Positions 26,766 through 38,039 of a DNA stretch of 64,000 nucleotides are shown here, piece after piece (within the stretch, counting starts at the first letter, position 1; the number at the start of each line of letters is the position of its first letter). The position numbers and the translations under genes are program-made. Source of the DNA: Diphasiastrum complanatum. Taxonomy: Eukaryota; Streptophyta; Lycopodiopsida; Lycopodiales; Lycopodiaceae. The notes beneath the pieces were generated by a model. That model saw nothing but the letters and a program-made list of their open reading frames with translations, made no database searches and had not been told where the DNA came from. The stretch spans positions 66,036,268-66,100,267 of the forward strand of contig CM055097.1 of the NCBI GenBank assembly GCA_029204225.1, read 5' to 3'.

Positions 26766-27380
26766 TTATGTCTCATGACACTGGTGATGACACAAAGCAT
26801 GCCAATCACCCCAATTGTATTGAGGTCCTGCATATGGCATCAATGTCACAACACCCTTTAGAGGGACCTCAATACTACTCAATGCAAAAAGGCCCAAATC
26901 AACCTTAGGAAAGTGTTCATTAGGCATGATCATGTACATTCGACCCCAATACGTAAATGGTGTTCCTTTTAATGGTAATGGTGATTGGAGTGGCCAACAT
27001 AAATATCTACTTCTAATGAAACATTTTAGTAATGGTTGCAAACTAGGTGGAAAAGGAAGGTCAAACAAAGAACCTAGAATGTATTTTGACAGATCAACAG
27101 TGCATAGTAATTTCCAATTATCTTTCAAACTAGTCATAATATGTCCAAGACCCGTTCTCTTTTTTAAAGGGGTGGTCAAGTTTGTGGAATCCATGTGGAG
27201 TATCATGGAGGACTCATGTGCAACGTCTAGAAGAGGTGTGGTTGGGTGGTAAGAATGTTTTGGAGATTTGGAGACATGGATTGAATCACAAGGCATTGAT
27301 GAACTAATTATATCATGCAAGGGGTCATCATCAACAAGAGCATCATCGAAGGCCAATGATGATCCAAAATCAATATTCAT
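26766..27380 (-). CDS. Hypothetical ORF, 204 codons
   Basis: A single open frame from ATG (27380) to the stop at 26766. The N-terminus is acidic (SSLAFDDALVDDDPLHDII), the middle Pro/Ser-rich, and the C-terminal half has aromatic residues (TPFTYWGRMYMIMPNEHF, PQYNWGDWHALCHHQ). I recognise no family. Length and composition are better than chance for this AT-rich region. No neighbour, signal peptide or clear splice extension supports it. It may be a gene fragment or a retroelement gag-like piece. Confidence 0.35.
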   Translation of the reverse strand: MNIDFGSSLAFDDALVDDDPLHDIISSSMPCDSIHVSKSPKHSYHPTTPLLDVAHESSMILHMDSTNLTTPLKKRTGLGHIMTSLKDNWKLLCTVDLSKYILGSLFDLPFPPSLQPLLKCFIRSRYLCWPLQSPLPLKGTPFTYWGRMYMIMPNEHFPKVDLGLFALSSIEVPLKGVVTLMPYAGPQYNWGDWHALCHHQCHET

Positions 27381-27481
27381 GTGATATATCCTATTAATAA
27401 TATTCTAGATCTCTCTTCAAATCTTTTCCTTGAAACCAGCTTATGTTCCTTCTTCTACAAAGTTGAAAATGTTAGATGTAT

Positions 27482-27604
<123 letters not shown>

Positions 27605-27620
27605 GTAAACTAGTAGTTTG

Positions 27621-27673
27621 AAACACACACACACACAAACACACGCATGTGCGTGCGTGTGCACACACACACA
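27621..27673. repeat. Imperfect (CA)n / alternating purine-pyrimidine tract
   Basis: CA units interrupted by GCATGTGCGTGCGTGTGC. The whole stretch alternates purine and pyrimidine, so it has Z-DNA-forming character. Confidence 0.9.
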
Positions 27674-27904
27674 CCCTAAACACACACAAAGAGAAAAAAG
27701 AGAGAGAACATTATAGAGTGTTAATCAAAACTCCCGAGCCACATGATTATATCCTATTCCAGAATGTCACCACATGCTTCCTTCCTACGGTGTTTGGGCT
27801 TTCTTGTGGAACTTATCTTCCAACAAAAAACATTTGAACCACACCTTTAATGGAAGAAAACAAGGGCTACACACCTTTCTAGAATTGGAAGTGTTGGTTA
27901 CCTT

Positions 27905-27906
<2 letters not shown>

Positions 27907-27970
<64 letters not shown>
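27907..27970. repeat. (CA)n microsatellite abutting the gypsy LTR
   Basis: Pure CA units end one base before the first base of the gypsy 5' LTR (27972). Confidence 0.97.
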
Positions 27971-27971
<1 letters not shown>

Positions 27972-27973
<2 letters not shown>

Positions 27974-28421
27974 TTGGAGGGTTTGTGGATCCCAAGGCAA
28001 CCCTAACCCTAGTTAATAAGTGAGAGGGATTTGGCACCCTGCGTATGTAAGTCCAACCCGATGATCACATAGTTATTTGATTGATCAGTTAAAAGTTAAT
28101 AAAAGGACTTTAGGCCTTTTTGCGGGACTTTTAATGTTGCAGGGCCTAAATGTCAAGTTAGTGAATAAAGTTGGGTTTCCCTCCAATTTTGATGGTTCTC
28201 ACGCTTTTTTAAATTTGAATAAAAAGAGAGGCAAGACTGGACCAATAGGATTTAGAGGCCAGGGTCCTCCTCTCTACTATAAAAAGAGACCAACTTGAGT
28301 TGCTCCTGATGTTCATTTCCTCATTTCAATAAAGTAGATTGGTTCTCTTTAGAAATGGATTGATGAATGTCCTTGCTCTTTCTCTCTTTTCATCCATCTC
28401 TCATGATTTCTTTGGATTTTG
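27972..28421 (+). repeat. Gypsy 5' LTR
   Basis: Starts TGTTGGAGGGTTTG and matches 36850-37298 closely up to TTTGGATTTTG. Inside are a TATA box (ACTATAAAAAGAG, about 28276) and, some 50 bases later, the polyadenylation signal AATAAA (28328). This gives a compact U3-R layout. It also carries AACCCTAACCCTAG, which resembles telomeric sequence by chance or descent. The exact right end is uncertain by about 10 bases. Confidence 0.85.
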
Positions 28422-29474
28422 ATTGTTAAACAAGGAAACCTATTCAGATCACCAATCTTAAGGTCCATTTGGATCTGAGATATCAAAGAAAATAACAAAA
28501 ATCGGTCAAATCTGTCAGATTTGGTCAAAAAGAGACAAAAAACGTCATCAGAGCTTAGAATTTTTTAGCCTCTTTAAGAAAATCTTTGTCGAGTTGCAGA
28601 CACCTTTGATTTTGTTCACAGAACCTTCAGTTTGAAGGGCGAAGATTAATTTTCAGCAGATTTTCAGAAACATCAGAAAAATCGTCAAAAAACACCAAAA
28701 AATCACCAAAACCCTAAAAATACAGAAAATAAACCTTCGCCCGATTCACTGTGCTTAGAAGTGATTCAGATCTATCTAATGCCAGGTCGACAAAGAATAA
28801 TACCAAAAATAGAAAGGATTTCATAAGCTCAGTTGTTATATTGCCATATTTTTGTCAAAAGAGTCACTTTTTTGCAAAATTACCAGTATTACTCTTGATC
28901 CTTCGCTAGAACCTTCGCCGAGTTTTCAAAACATTCTATTTATAGAAAAATACTATTTTTGAGTTCGACAAAGATTCTTTTTGATCAGATCATAGAAAAT
29001 CTTGCATTTTACCCTTGCCAGACAACAGAAACTGTATTTCCTTGGGTCAGAAACCTTCGTCCGATTTTTCATAGTTTTATCTGTGTCAGATCTTTCACTA
29101 GAGATGTCGACGAAGGTTATTTCTCAAGAAATTGTCAAAAAAGTTGTTCAGAGATTTTTTTTTTTCTAAAATAGCACTGTTTAACCTTCGCCGAGCCAAC
29201 CTTTGCCTGGTGAACCTTCGCCAGTCCTATTTTTAGTTTCTGATTTTCCAGATCAAGTCTCTGTCAAAATTTGGATCAAATCTGATATATTCTGAATTGG
29301 ATTATGAGAGGTTTATTATTTTTGAGAAGTATCGATTGATCGAATTTCGGAAAGTTTTTTATCATATAGAGTCAGATTCTTGAAAAAGAGAATAGATCTA
29401 GCAGATTTGATCTGAGATAGTTTTTTGGAAATCTAGATCTAATCTCATTGTCCGCCTGATCTAAATTTGTAAAG
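28422..29474 (+). other. Gypsy 5' leader with CCTTCGCC motifs
   Basis: No coding frame. The words ACCTTCGCC(G/C) and close variants occur near 28733, 28909, 29062, 29183 and 29214. A primer site for a known tRNA was not recognised next to the LTR. Confidence 0.6.
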
Positions 29475-30494
29475 ATGGCTGCCCCTAGAGCTGCTCCACA
29501 GGAGGTCAATCCAATTATTGTTAGAAGAGCACCCCGATTGGATCTACCCAAGTATAATGGATTAATAGATCCAATTAGATTTCTTCAGATCTATGCTGAA
29601 TCCTGTGAGGTCTATGGTGAGATTTATTTTCAAGATAAAATTAAGCTGTTTCCTATGGCCTTAACAGATGCAGCACAAGATTGGTACTATAACCAAGATG
29701 AAACGGAACGTACAGATTGGGAGGTTGTTAAACGAGCCCTTATCACACGGTTCAAACCGCGGAAGTTTATGGAAGACCTTTTCCTACTTTTAAGTAAAGT
29801 TAAAATGGGAAAGTGGAAAATGGTTCGAGATTACATCGAAAGGGTGAAATGTCTTAGATCTGAATGCGAACCTGAGCTGATTAATGAAAATGCCATGATT
29901 ATGCGATTTTTGTCAGGTCTACCTAAACGGATCAGGCGTGAGCTAAAACGCCATAATGAGTATGCACTTTTGCAAAATGCTATGGACGATGCAATTCGGG
30001 AGGAGGATAAAGATTCAGATGATGAGCCGAATGTCAGTATGTTGACTTATACAGCATGGCAGACTACTACGACATCCACCACTATTGCATCAACGAATGC
30101 CAATGCTACTGCAGAAATGATGCTCAATGAGTTTGAGAAACTTGGGAAGACGCAACATTATAATACGGTCCTGATATGAGAAAATCTCTCTCAGAAGATT
30201 GATTCAAAGGAAGTGCCACCTCTATTGGATAAAGGCAAAGGAAAAGTCAAGAATGATTCTTCAAGTCAAACTTCCAACAAGACATCATCATCTAGGAAGT
30301 CTTCACCTGTGAAGAAAGAATTATCATCTCGAAAGTCATCACCTCCACAATCAGTTCCTGCTAAGAAGGCTAAACGAAGATCCAAGACAAGTCCATTCGA
30401 AAAAGAACAAGCAAATGTAGTCCAGCATGATATGCCAAAGTATTTTAAGAGAACCGAAAAAGATTGTACAAGGGGGATCACAACTTACTCCTGA
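29475..30494 (+). pseudogene. Gypsy gag
   Basis: The ATG opens MAAPRAAPQEVNPIIVRR, then the retrotransposon gag core: LDLPKYNGLIDPIRFLQIYA, DKIKLFPMALTDAAQDWYYN, WEVVKRALITRF and FLSGLPKRIRRELKRH (capsid-type helical domain, residues about 25-175). A stop at 30177-30179 and a frame change separate a Ser/Lys-rich linker (KGKGKVKNDSSSQTSNKTSS, 30213-30494). No CCHC zinc knuckle and no DSG/DTG protease site appear before RT begins. That suggests an internal deletion between gag and RT, or an element that borrows protease from others. Confidence 0.8.
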
Positions 30495-32000
30495 ATAGTA
30501 TCAAGCACTCCGATTGTTACTTATTAAGTATCAAGATTGCTTTGCATGGACTTATCAAGATTTGAAGGGTATTCCGACATCAGTGACTGAACATACCATA
30601 CCTTTAGTACCTGATGTAGTTCCAAAGGTTACAAAGTTCTATCGTTGTAATCCTAATGTGGCAGATCTGATAAAGAAAGAACTCCAGAGATTGCTTGATG
30701 TCAATTTCATTTATGAGATCGAGCACACTGAATGGATTTCACCGATTGTCATTGTTCCTAGGAAAAATGGAAAATTGAGGATTTGTGTGAATCTCAAAGC
30801 ATTGAATAAAGTGACACGGAAGGATCACTTTTCGTTGCCTTTTACTGAAAGCATTTTGGATCGCCTTGCTGGAGCGGAAGCTTATAGTTTCCTGGATGGA
30901 TTTAGTGGTTACAACCAGGTTAAGAATGCACCTGCCGATCGTCACAAAACTGCTTTTGCAACATAATGGGGCACCTATGCTTACAAAGTAATGTCGTTTG
31001 GACTCTGTAATGCACCAAGTTCATTCCAAAGAGTAATGCATTTAAAGATTATCTGCAAAAATTTCTTGAAATTTACTTGGACGACTTGGGAGTTCATAGT
31101 ACAGATACAAACCATCTAGATCGATTGGAGAAAGTATTTGAAAGATGCCGCAAATATCAGATTTTTCTAAATCTAGAAAAATGCCAGATATGGGTTTCGC
31201 ACGGAGTTGTGCTTGGACATGTGATATCAAGACATGATATTGCCACAGATTATTCTAAGATCAAAGTTATTGTGGAATTGCCACCTCCAGCAACAATTCG
31301 AGGAGCTTATGTGTTTATGGGTCATGCGAACTACTATCGAATTTTTATTATCTTCTTTGCGGATTCAACACGACCTATATACATACTAACTATTGTTCCT
31401 ATTTGGACAGTAGAGGCGTTAGAAGTCTTTAAAAAGTTAAAAAAAACATCAATTTCAGCACCAATACTGCATTCTCCAGATTGGACGACAGAGTTTCATG
31501 TTCATACAGATGCCTCAAAGTACGCCATTGGATCAGTTTTGACGCAGCCATGTGACTATAAGAAGGATTATCCTATACGATTTACAAGCAGACAGCTTAC
31601 AGATCCAGAAAAGAATTATTCAACAACAGAACGTGAAGCGCTAGCCATGATTTTTTCTGTTCAAAAATTTCGTCACTACCTCATGGAAACGCACTTTGTA
31701 TTTTATACGGATCATCAACCGTTACTCTACTTGGTAAACAAGACATGCAATACTGGACGTATTGCAAGATGGTTATTATTATTGACTAAATTTGACTTTC
31801 AGATTGTGGTTCGGAAGGGAAAGCAACATTATCTAGCCAATCACGTTTCGCGAATTGAATCCGCACCAGTTAATACTGAAGTGGATGATGAACTACCAGA
31901 TGCTGCGTTGTTCTATGTTGAAGCAGTACCTGAGTGGGTGACAAATATTGTTGAGTACCTGATGCTAGGACAACCGAATGACTCTTTGACAAAAGTATAG
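30479..32000 (+). pseudogene. Gypsy reverse transcriptase and RNase H
   Basis: RT begins in the LTPE-(stop)-YQALRLLLIKYQDCFAW block; the TAG at 30496 replaces Gln. Landmarks follow: WISPIVIVPRKNGKLRICVN, FLDGFSGYNQ (first catalytic Asp), a TAA at 30964 for Gln before WGTYAYKVMSFGL, CNAPSSFQRVM, a frameshift near 31038, and IYLDDLGVHS with the catalytic YLDD at 31074-31085. The connection region (GHVISRHDIATDYSKI) leads into RNase H with HTDASKYAIGSVL, TTEREALAM and FYTDHQPLLYL, which supply the acidic residues. Sequence features are those of plant Ty3/gypsy elements. One frameshift and two nonsense changes make it non-functional. Confidence 0.9.
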
Positions 32001-32009
32001 AAGAGACAA

Positions 32010-33173
32010 TTGATTCATAAGGCTCAACCTTATCAATTAATTGCAGGACAATTGTACCGTTGTGGATCAGATAATATTTTACGAAGGTGTGTTTTACCAC
32101 ATGAAGTACCAGATTTAATCATGTTTTCACATGATGGCATGGGGGGAGGACACTTCTCTACAAATATTACTGTTCGCAAACTTTTGCAATCCGGTTGTTG
32201 GTGGCCTACGCTTCATAAGGACACAGAAAATTTTATTCAGGCATGTGATGTTTGCCAGCGAGCACGATGGCCTACTCGACAGAATTATGGACCCTTGCAT
32301 CCAGTTTTATCGCAAGCACCGTTTGAAAAATGGGGACTGGATTATGTTGGTCCTATTCATTCTGCCGCGCAAGGATCTCAAGCCCGACACATTATCGTCG
32401 CAACTGATTATATGACCAAGTGAGTTGAAGCCAAAGCTGTCAAAGTGGCTGATGCGAAATCTACGGCCAAGTTTCTATATGAAAATATTATAATCAGATT
32501 TGGATGTCCGATCGAAATTGTCAGTGACCGGGGTACACACTTTGTTAGTCAAATAATAAAGTGTTTACTGGAAGATTTTTTTGTTATACATAGATTTAGT
32601 ACTCCCTACTATCCCAGAGGGAATGGCCAAGCTGAATCTTCCAATAAGATTCTCTGCAACATTTTGACAAAGATAGTTGAAGCAAGTCGGTCCGATTGGG
32701 AACATAAACTGTATGCAACATTATGGGCATTCAAAACCGCTCACAAAAATAGTACAAATCAAACACCTTTTCAACTGGTTTATGGTCAATATGCTGTTAT
32801 GCCAATTGAATTTTTAATCCCATCTTTACGCATAGCAGCCACAGAACGATTGAATGTTGATATGTCTTTACAACTCCATCATGAAGCGTTGCACAAATTA
32901 TGTGAAACCCGATTGATGGTAGGTCATGCCTTAGCAGCAAAGAAAGCCTGCCGCAAGGCATGGCACGATCGTCGATTGCACAAAAAAGATCTGAAAGCAG
33001 GAGATCTTGCATTGGTGTACAAAACCAAGCTGATCAAGGGTAAGTTGAAGTTTACCGATGAAGGCCCGTATAAAGTGAAGGAAATCTTGAACTATGGCAC
33101 AATAATTCTTGGGCACTTGGATGGAAAACGATTTGATACTCTGATAAATGGCCGCCAATTATGCAAGTTTTGA
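32010..33173 (+). pseudogene. Gypsy integrase
   Basis: The N-terminal zinc-binding HHCC domain is visible as HDGMGGGH and CDVCQRA. The catalytic core shows GLDYVGPI (Asp), VSDRGTHF (Asp) and GNGQAESSNK (Glu). A TGA at 32421-32423 replaces the conserved Trp in TDYMTKWVEA; the frame then continues to FQLVYGQYAVMPIEF and the C-terminal domain DLALVYKTKLIKGKLKF / GPYKVKEIL. No chromodomain follows. A related but more decayed integrase tail lies at 52190-52720. Confidence 0.9.
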
Positions 33174-34026
33174 CAGCCAGTTCCGCCAGTTCAGTAAGCC
33201 TGATCTCAATATATTTTTTAATTTTATTTGTTTTTCAATTTTTTGTTTTCAATATTTAATTTGCTGACTTTTTTGGAAAAAGACGGTTTAAAAAAATTAA
33301 AAAACAAAAAAATAAGGAAAGATTGACGAGCAAAAGTCAGGAAGTCATTAGCTTAAGGAAAAGGAAGCACAGTATTTTTGATGGACAATGACTTAAAAAA
33401 TCAATGATTTGGGCAGATTTGGTCTAATGTTGTACTAGAAACCTTCCCTGAGCTCTCAGACTGTACATCCACCCTTGATCTATCTAAATTGAGGTGGACA
33501 AAGGTTCCTGACAAGAGAAAATCCAATTTTTGAGTCACGTGAATGTTCAGTGATATGCCATTTTGAAAATCTTCGCCGAGCATCATAACCTCATTATGAA
33601 CCTTCGCTGACCTGCTAGATGATCTTAAAATGTCAAAATTAGGTTTTCCATAGGTTTAGATTGTGAAAAAGTGCATTTACGACAGTACTTGGGCGAAGGA
33701 CTCTCTTGGGCGAAGGTTCATCCTTCGCCAACCCTGAAAAACGTTCGCCTGATAGGTTAAGATCCCTAGAAACCTTTGTCGAGATTTTTATAGCCTACTT
33801 TTACAATACTGCACATGCCTACAAATTTTTGTTCAGAACTTATCAGCCCAACTACTATTCAGTGTAATGGACCCACCAAATTCACCTATAAGTCGGCTGA
33901 ATTCGATTCATTCCTCACTTGTGCTAGCGAAGCTTTTGCGAATTTTTCTTGCGACCAAAGCCTTCCAAATTTCTTGCATTGCCTTCTGATACACTTTCAC
34001 ACGTTTATAATTCCTTTCTGATCATC
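33174..34026 (+). other. Spacer between integrase and accessory ORF, with CCTTCGCC motifs
   Basis: Noncoding, T-rich at first. From about 33430 to 33780 the words CCTTCGCC, CTTCGCCGAG and GGGCGAAGG (both orientations) occur six or seven times. This repeats the motif composition of the 5' leader ahead of gag, so the stretch may act as a second leader for the accessory ORF. Confidence 0.6.
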
Positions 34027-36799
34027 ATGTCTTCTACCAATACTTCCCAGTCTCCATGCTATACTATCCATTGTGATGTCCCATCTGCAATGGACATCAT
34101 GATTCTTCCTAGCACAAGCATGGTCACTCAATGGATGACCCTTGCGGAGCCTCTACTCACTGTAATGGGTATTCATGAGAGAGCCTTTTCGGGTCGTATC
34201 AATATGGATTTCATCACTCTTGCCTTCAGTACGTGAAAGGAAGAGAAATCAAATTCTATATCACTTTTCAGGGAGCCACACACAAGGTGCGCGTCACTGA
34301 GGCCGCCCTTGCAGCCCTAGGAATATCATTTGGTACGCAGGCCTCACCCAATCACAAGCACGCCAAACAGGCCATCAAGCCATTTATTGACCTCACCAAC
34401 GATCTACACTGGACCAATGATGGCTACCTTTTGGAAGCCATCACTAAGCCTTCCATCCACGCAGCTGCCCAACTATTGAATAATTTTCTGATGGTTGGCA
34501 ACATCAGAAAAGACCGCATCACATCTCAAATCCTTCATAGGATAGTGGAATCTCACACTAAGTTGGCCAAAGCCCCTCTTGAACCATATAGTTGGTTCAA
34601 GACTGTTTTTGGTGAGCTCAAACGAGCTATTAAGGCCAATACTAAGCAGCAGTATGCTGCTGGCTCTTTATTGTCCCTTTTAGCCGCTTCTCACTTAGAA
34701 AACAGAATCCATGGCTTCCACCTGGATTCTGTGCTTTCGATATATGAAGAAGCACTGGCAGAATCATCCCATCAGGCCTCAAGCTCTCATAGTCGTTGTC
34801 GTCCACGCAACGAGATCGTAATTATTGACTCGCCTTCCGCGTCACGACGTCGCACTAGACATACCTCGTCAGCTGTGCTTCCACCCCCTGTTGCTGTTCA
34901 CACTGAACTCCCCATCCCCCTAGCCTCTGATGGTTCCCTCACCTCTGCTCCCATACAAGGACAGTCTGTGACCATTGGGCCTACCATTCCAATCACAGCT
35001 GCCCAAGCTGTCTCACCCCCACACACCGAAGCCACCTCACCCAACACACAGTTCTTTATGGATATGTTTAATGATTCCGACCCCCTTGGGGCCATCGAAA
35101 TCTTTGAAATGCCCCAAAACCCAATGCCCTTTGAACCCCAATCCCCTAGAAGAGGATTCGGACATATCCATGAATCTACTGTTGGTGTCAGAAATGCCAG
35201 CCAGCAATCTCACACACAAGGTAGCCCAGCCACACTTCGGGTCGACACAGTTGTAAAATCACCAAAACAGTTCGACGCCACAGTGCCTAAAGGGTTTGAA
35301 GAGGAGGATAATTTTGAAGAAGAGACCGTGGCACCTATTCCACGCCAACCAAGGACAGTACCATCAGGTCCTCCTGCTGCTGCCACTGCCACGACCATCG
35401 ATTCTATGATGCTCTAGGGTTGGTTTCAAGCCTTGGGCAAGTGATCCAGTCTATGCTGGATAAGAAGAAGAAAATGGAGTAGAGAATCTCTGATTTGGAG
35501 TCCGAAAACACTCTGATCAGCCAAAAAATTGTCCAGTTAGATCGAGAGTTGAAGATAGCCAAACAACATGAAGATAAGGCTGAAAGCGAAAAGACGTTGG
35601 CCCAGCAACAAGTTGATCGCTTGGAAAATTACATTAGCTCCCTGCAAAATGCCCTGACAACCGCACAGGATCAGGTAGATCAGACAGTGCAAGATGCCAA
35701 GCAACAGGTGCAGCTGCTAGAAGGGCAATTCCAGATGGCTGAACAAGATCGCACACGACTTTAAGGTGAATTGGATGTGACCACCCTTGAGCATGATGCC
35801 TATCTGCAAATGCAAATACCCGATCATCCGGTCACACCGACGGAGATTGTGTATTTATTCAAAAAAGTGGAGACATACAAAGTGGCCCTTCAGGGATTCC
35901 AAGGAGGCTTTGATAGGTTCAAAGGAGCAGCTTCAACCGAGTTGGCCAAGGCAAAAGAGACCATCACCGCCTATGAGAAAGCAGCCGCTCAAGTGTTGGA
36001 AGCCGAACCACAAATCCCCATCCCGGTCATCAGAAGGCCCATCAGCATCGAGGACCAGATCCAGACCTTCTTAAAGCAACATCTGCATGAGTCCTCGCGT
36101 AGTGGATGGGTTCTAAAATTTAAGACCTCCGAGATTGAGGCCGACAAAGATTTGGACAAAATACCTGCACTGGGAGAGCAGCCGGCATGGAGAATCACGA
36201 TTTTTGAGAAAACTCCGAAATCAATTAGGAGTTACGTCGCCAGCCCTTGCCAGTTGCGGGTAGATCCCTATTACGTGCCAATGTTGCGAAGAAATAAATG
36301 GAAAGATTTGGGGTTGGCGATGGACAAAATCACCATCCATCCGTCCAATTGGACAATCATCCATCAGCCTTACAGCTGGACCATTTCAGTGGACTTCCAC
36401 CATGCTTTACAAACATACCAGAGAAAGTATGTCCACTCTCCAGATCCAACAGTGCAACAATCGACAATGTTTGCTAAAGATCTAACTATGTTGACGTCAA
36501 TGGCAACCAAATGGGATGATTGCCTCCCTCCTCTAGCATTCGATCCAAATACGCCGATGGTCTCAGAGCAAATCAAAGATCAGCTGCCGGTTGCTCATCT
36601 CTACTTTCGTGCAGCTATGATGGGAGGCTCTTGGGAATCTCACTTCACCTCATGGACAACCTCCAAGTGGATTGCCGGAGCCCACCGTTGTTTCCTGCCC
36701 CACAATTTGGATTTCAATATTGCATGCCTCGACTTTATGGGGAAGGTGCAGTATCATTTAATCAAGATTCGGCGCAAAGCCAATAAAAGTCCCCAATAA
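34027..36799 (+). pseudogene. Gypsy accessory ORF, about 920 codons, with coiled coil
   Basis: It sits where some plant gypsy lineages carry env-like or other additional ORFs. N-terminal domain (about residues 1-235): TQWMTLAEPLLTVMGI, a frameshift near 34230, KVRVTEAALAALGISFG, YAAGSLLSLLAASHLEN; weakly like the plant-transposon-associated domain of Athila-type additional ORFs (comparison from memory). A Ser/Pro/Thr-rich linker follows (34790-35390). After a second frameshift near 35400 comes DALGLVSSLGQVIQSML and a coiled coil of about 90 residues (LESENTLISQKIVQL, LENYISSLQNALTTAQD). TAG at 35480 and TAA at 35762 each replace Gln. The C-terminal domain is Trp-rich (SNWTIIHQPYSWTISVDFHH). 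No signal peptide or transmembrane segment was seen, so this is not a typical envelope. Confidence 0.75.
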
Positions 36800-36835
36800 C
36801 TGCATATTGCAGGTGTCGTGGGACCGCCACCAGTT

Positions 36836-37300
36836 TTGGTGGGGGATACTATTGGAGGGTTTGCAGATCCCAAGGCAACCCTAACCCTAGTTAATAAGTG
36901 AGAGGGATTTGGCACCTTGCGTGTGTAAGTCCAACCAATGATCACATAGTTATTTCATTGATCAGTTAAAAGTTAATAAAAGGACTTTAAGCCTTTTTGC
37001 GAGACTTTTAATGTCGCAGGGCCTAAATGTCAAGTTAGTGAATAAAGTTGGGTTTCCCTCCAATTTTGATGGTTCCCACACTTTTTTAAATTTGAATAAA
37101 AAGAGAGGCAAGACTAGACCAATAGGATTTAGAGGCCAGGGTCCTCTTCTCTACTATAAAAAGAGACCAACTCGAGTAGCTCCTGATGTTTATTTCCTCA
37201 TTTCAATAAAGCAGATTGGTTCTCTTTAGAAATGGATTGATGAATGTCCTTGCTCTTCCTCTCTTTTCCTCCATCTCTCATGCTTTCTTTGGATTTTGCT
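36836..37300 (+). repeat. Gypsy polypurine tract and 3' LTR
   Basis: The purine-rich GGTGGGGGATA (36838-36848) primes plus-strand synthesis. The LTR follows from 36850 and starts TATTGGAGGG; the first G of the canonical TG has become A. TATA box and AATAAA are kept as in the 5' copy. Confidence 0.82.
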
Positions 37301-37559
37301 AATTGTTGGATTTGATCATTATTGGGATTGCTATTTTTTATGCTTATTGTGAGAGAGAGAGGGAGAGAAAGAAAGAGTAAGTTCCTATCATTGTTGTGGA
37401 TTTAGGGTTAATGGATGTAGTGTTAATGCTTAGTGTTAATGGATGTTAGTGTTAGATCCTCCATTCATGTTGAAATCTGAACTATACTATCGCTCTCATG
37501 GGAACGAACCTACGCGTGACAACTAGCTTCATCTCCTAGATTGATTAGATCTTGGGTTG

Positions 37560-37710
<151 letters not shown>

Positions 37711-38039
37711 TGAAACATAAACGAATATATAACACATAAATTGAGATACTACGAATTAAAGTAGCATGAACTAGTAAGCATAAAACATAAATGGCATCAA
37801 AGATCAAGCTAATTACCATGAAATGTTAATCTTTGAGAACAAAAGCATGAAACATAAACTAATATATAACACAAACTGTAAACTAGTAGCAGGTTGATTA
37901 ATACCTGATGCAAATCTATAGTTTTATTGATCATAGAGTCAATCACTTGATATAATACTCAATTATTTGATTAATTGATAGACTATCGAGTAGGACGATT
38001 ATATGTATGATAGAGTGATTGTTCGATAAAATGATCAAA

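Larger units (their letters stand above)
27972..37300 (+). mobile_element. Ty3/gypsy retrotransposon with extra 3' accessory ORF
   Basis: Two LTRs of about 450 bp in direct orientation enclose gag, RT-RNase H and integrase in gypsy order, then an accessory coding region of about 920 codons before the polypurine tract and 3' LTR. No protease was identified. The LTR pair differs at roughly 20-25 positions by eye, mostly transitions, so the insertion is old. Frameshifts and stops in every module show it cannot move by itself. No target-site duplication was found: the left flank is a CA repeat and the right flank is not. Confidence 0.88.

Noticed and set aside
28003-28016. AACCCTAACCCTAG as an interstitial telomere
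   Set aside because: Only two units, part of the gypsy LTR and present in both LTRs, and not the plant TTTAGGG repeat in array form.
34027-36799. Accessory ORF as a viral envelope gene
   Set aside because: No signal peptide, furin-like site or transmembrane helix seen; position alone is not enough.
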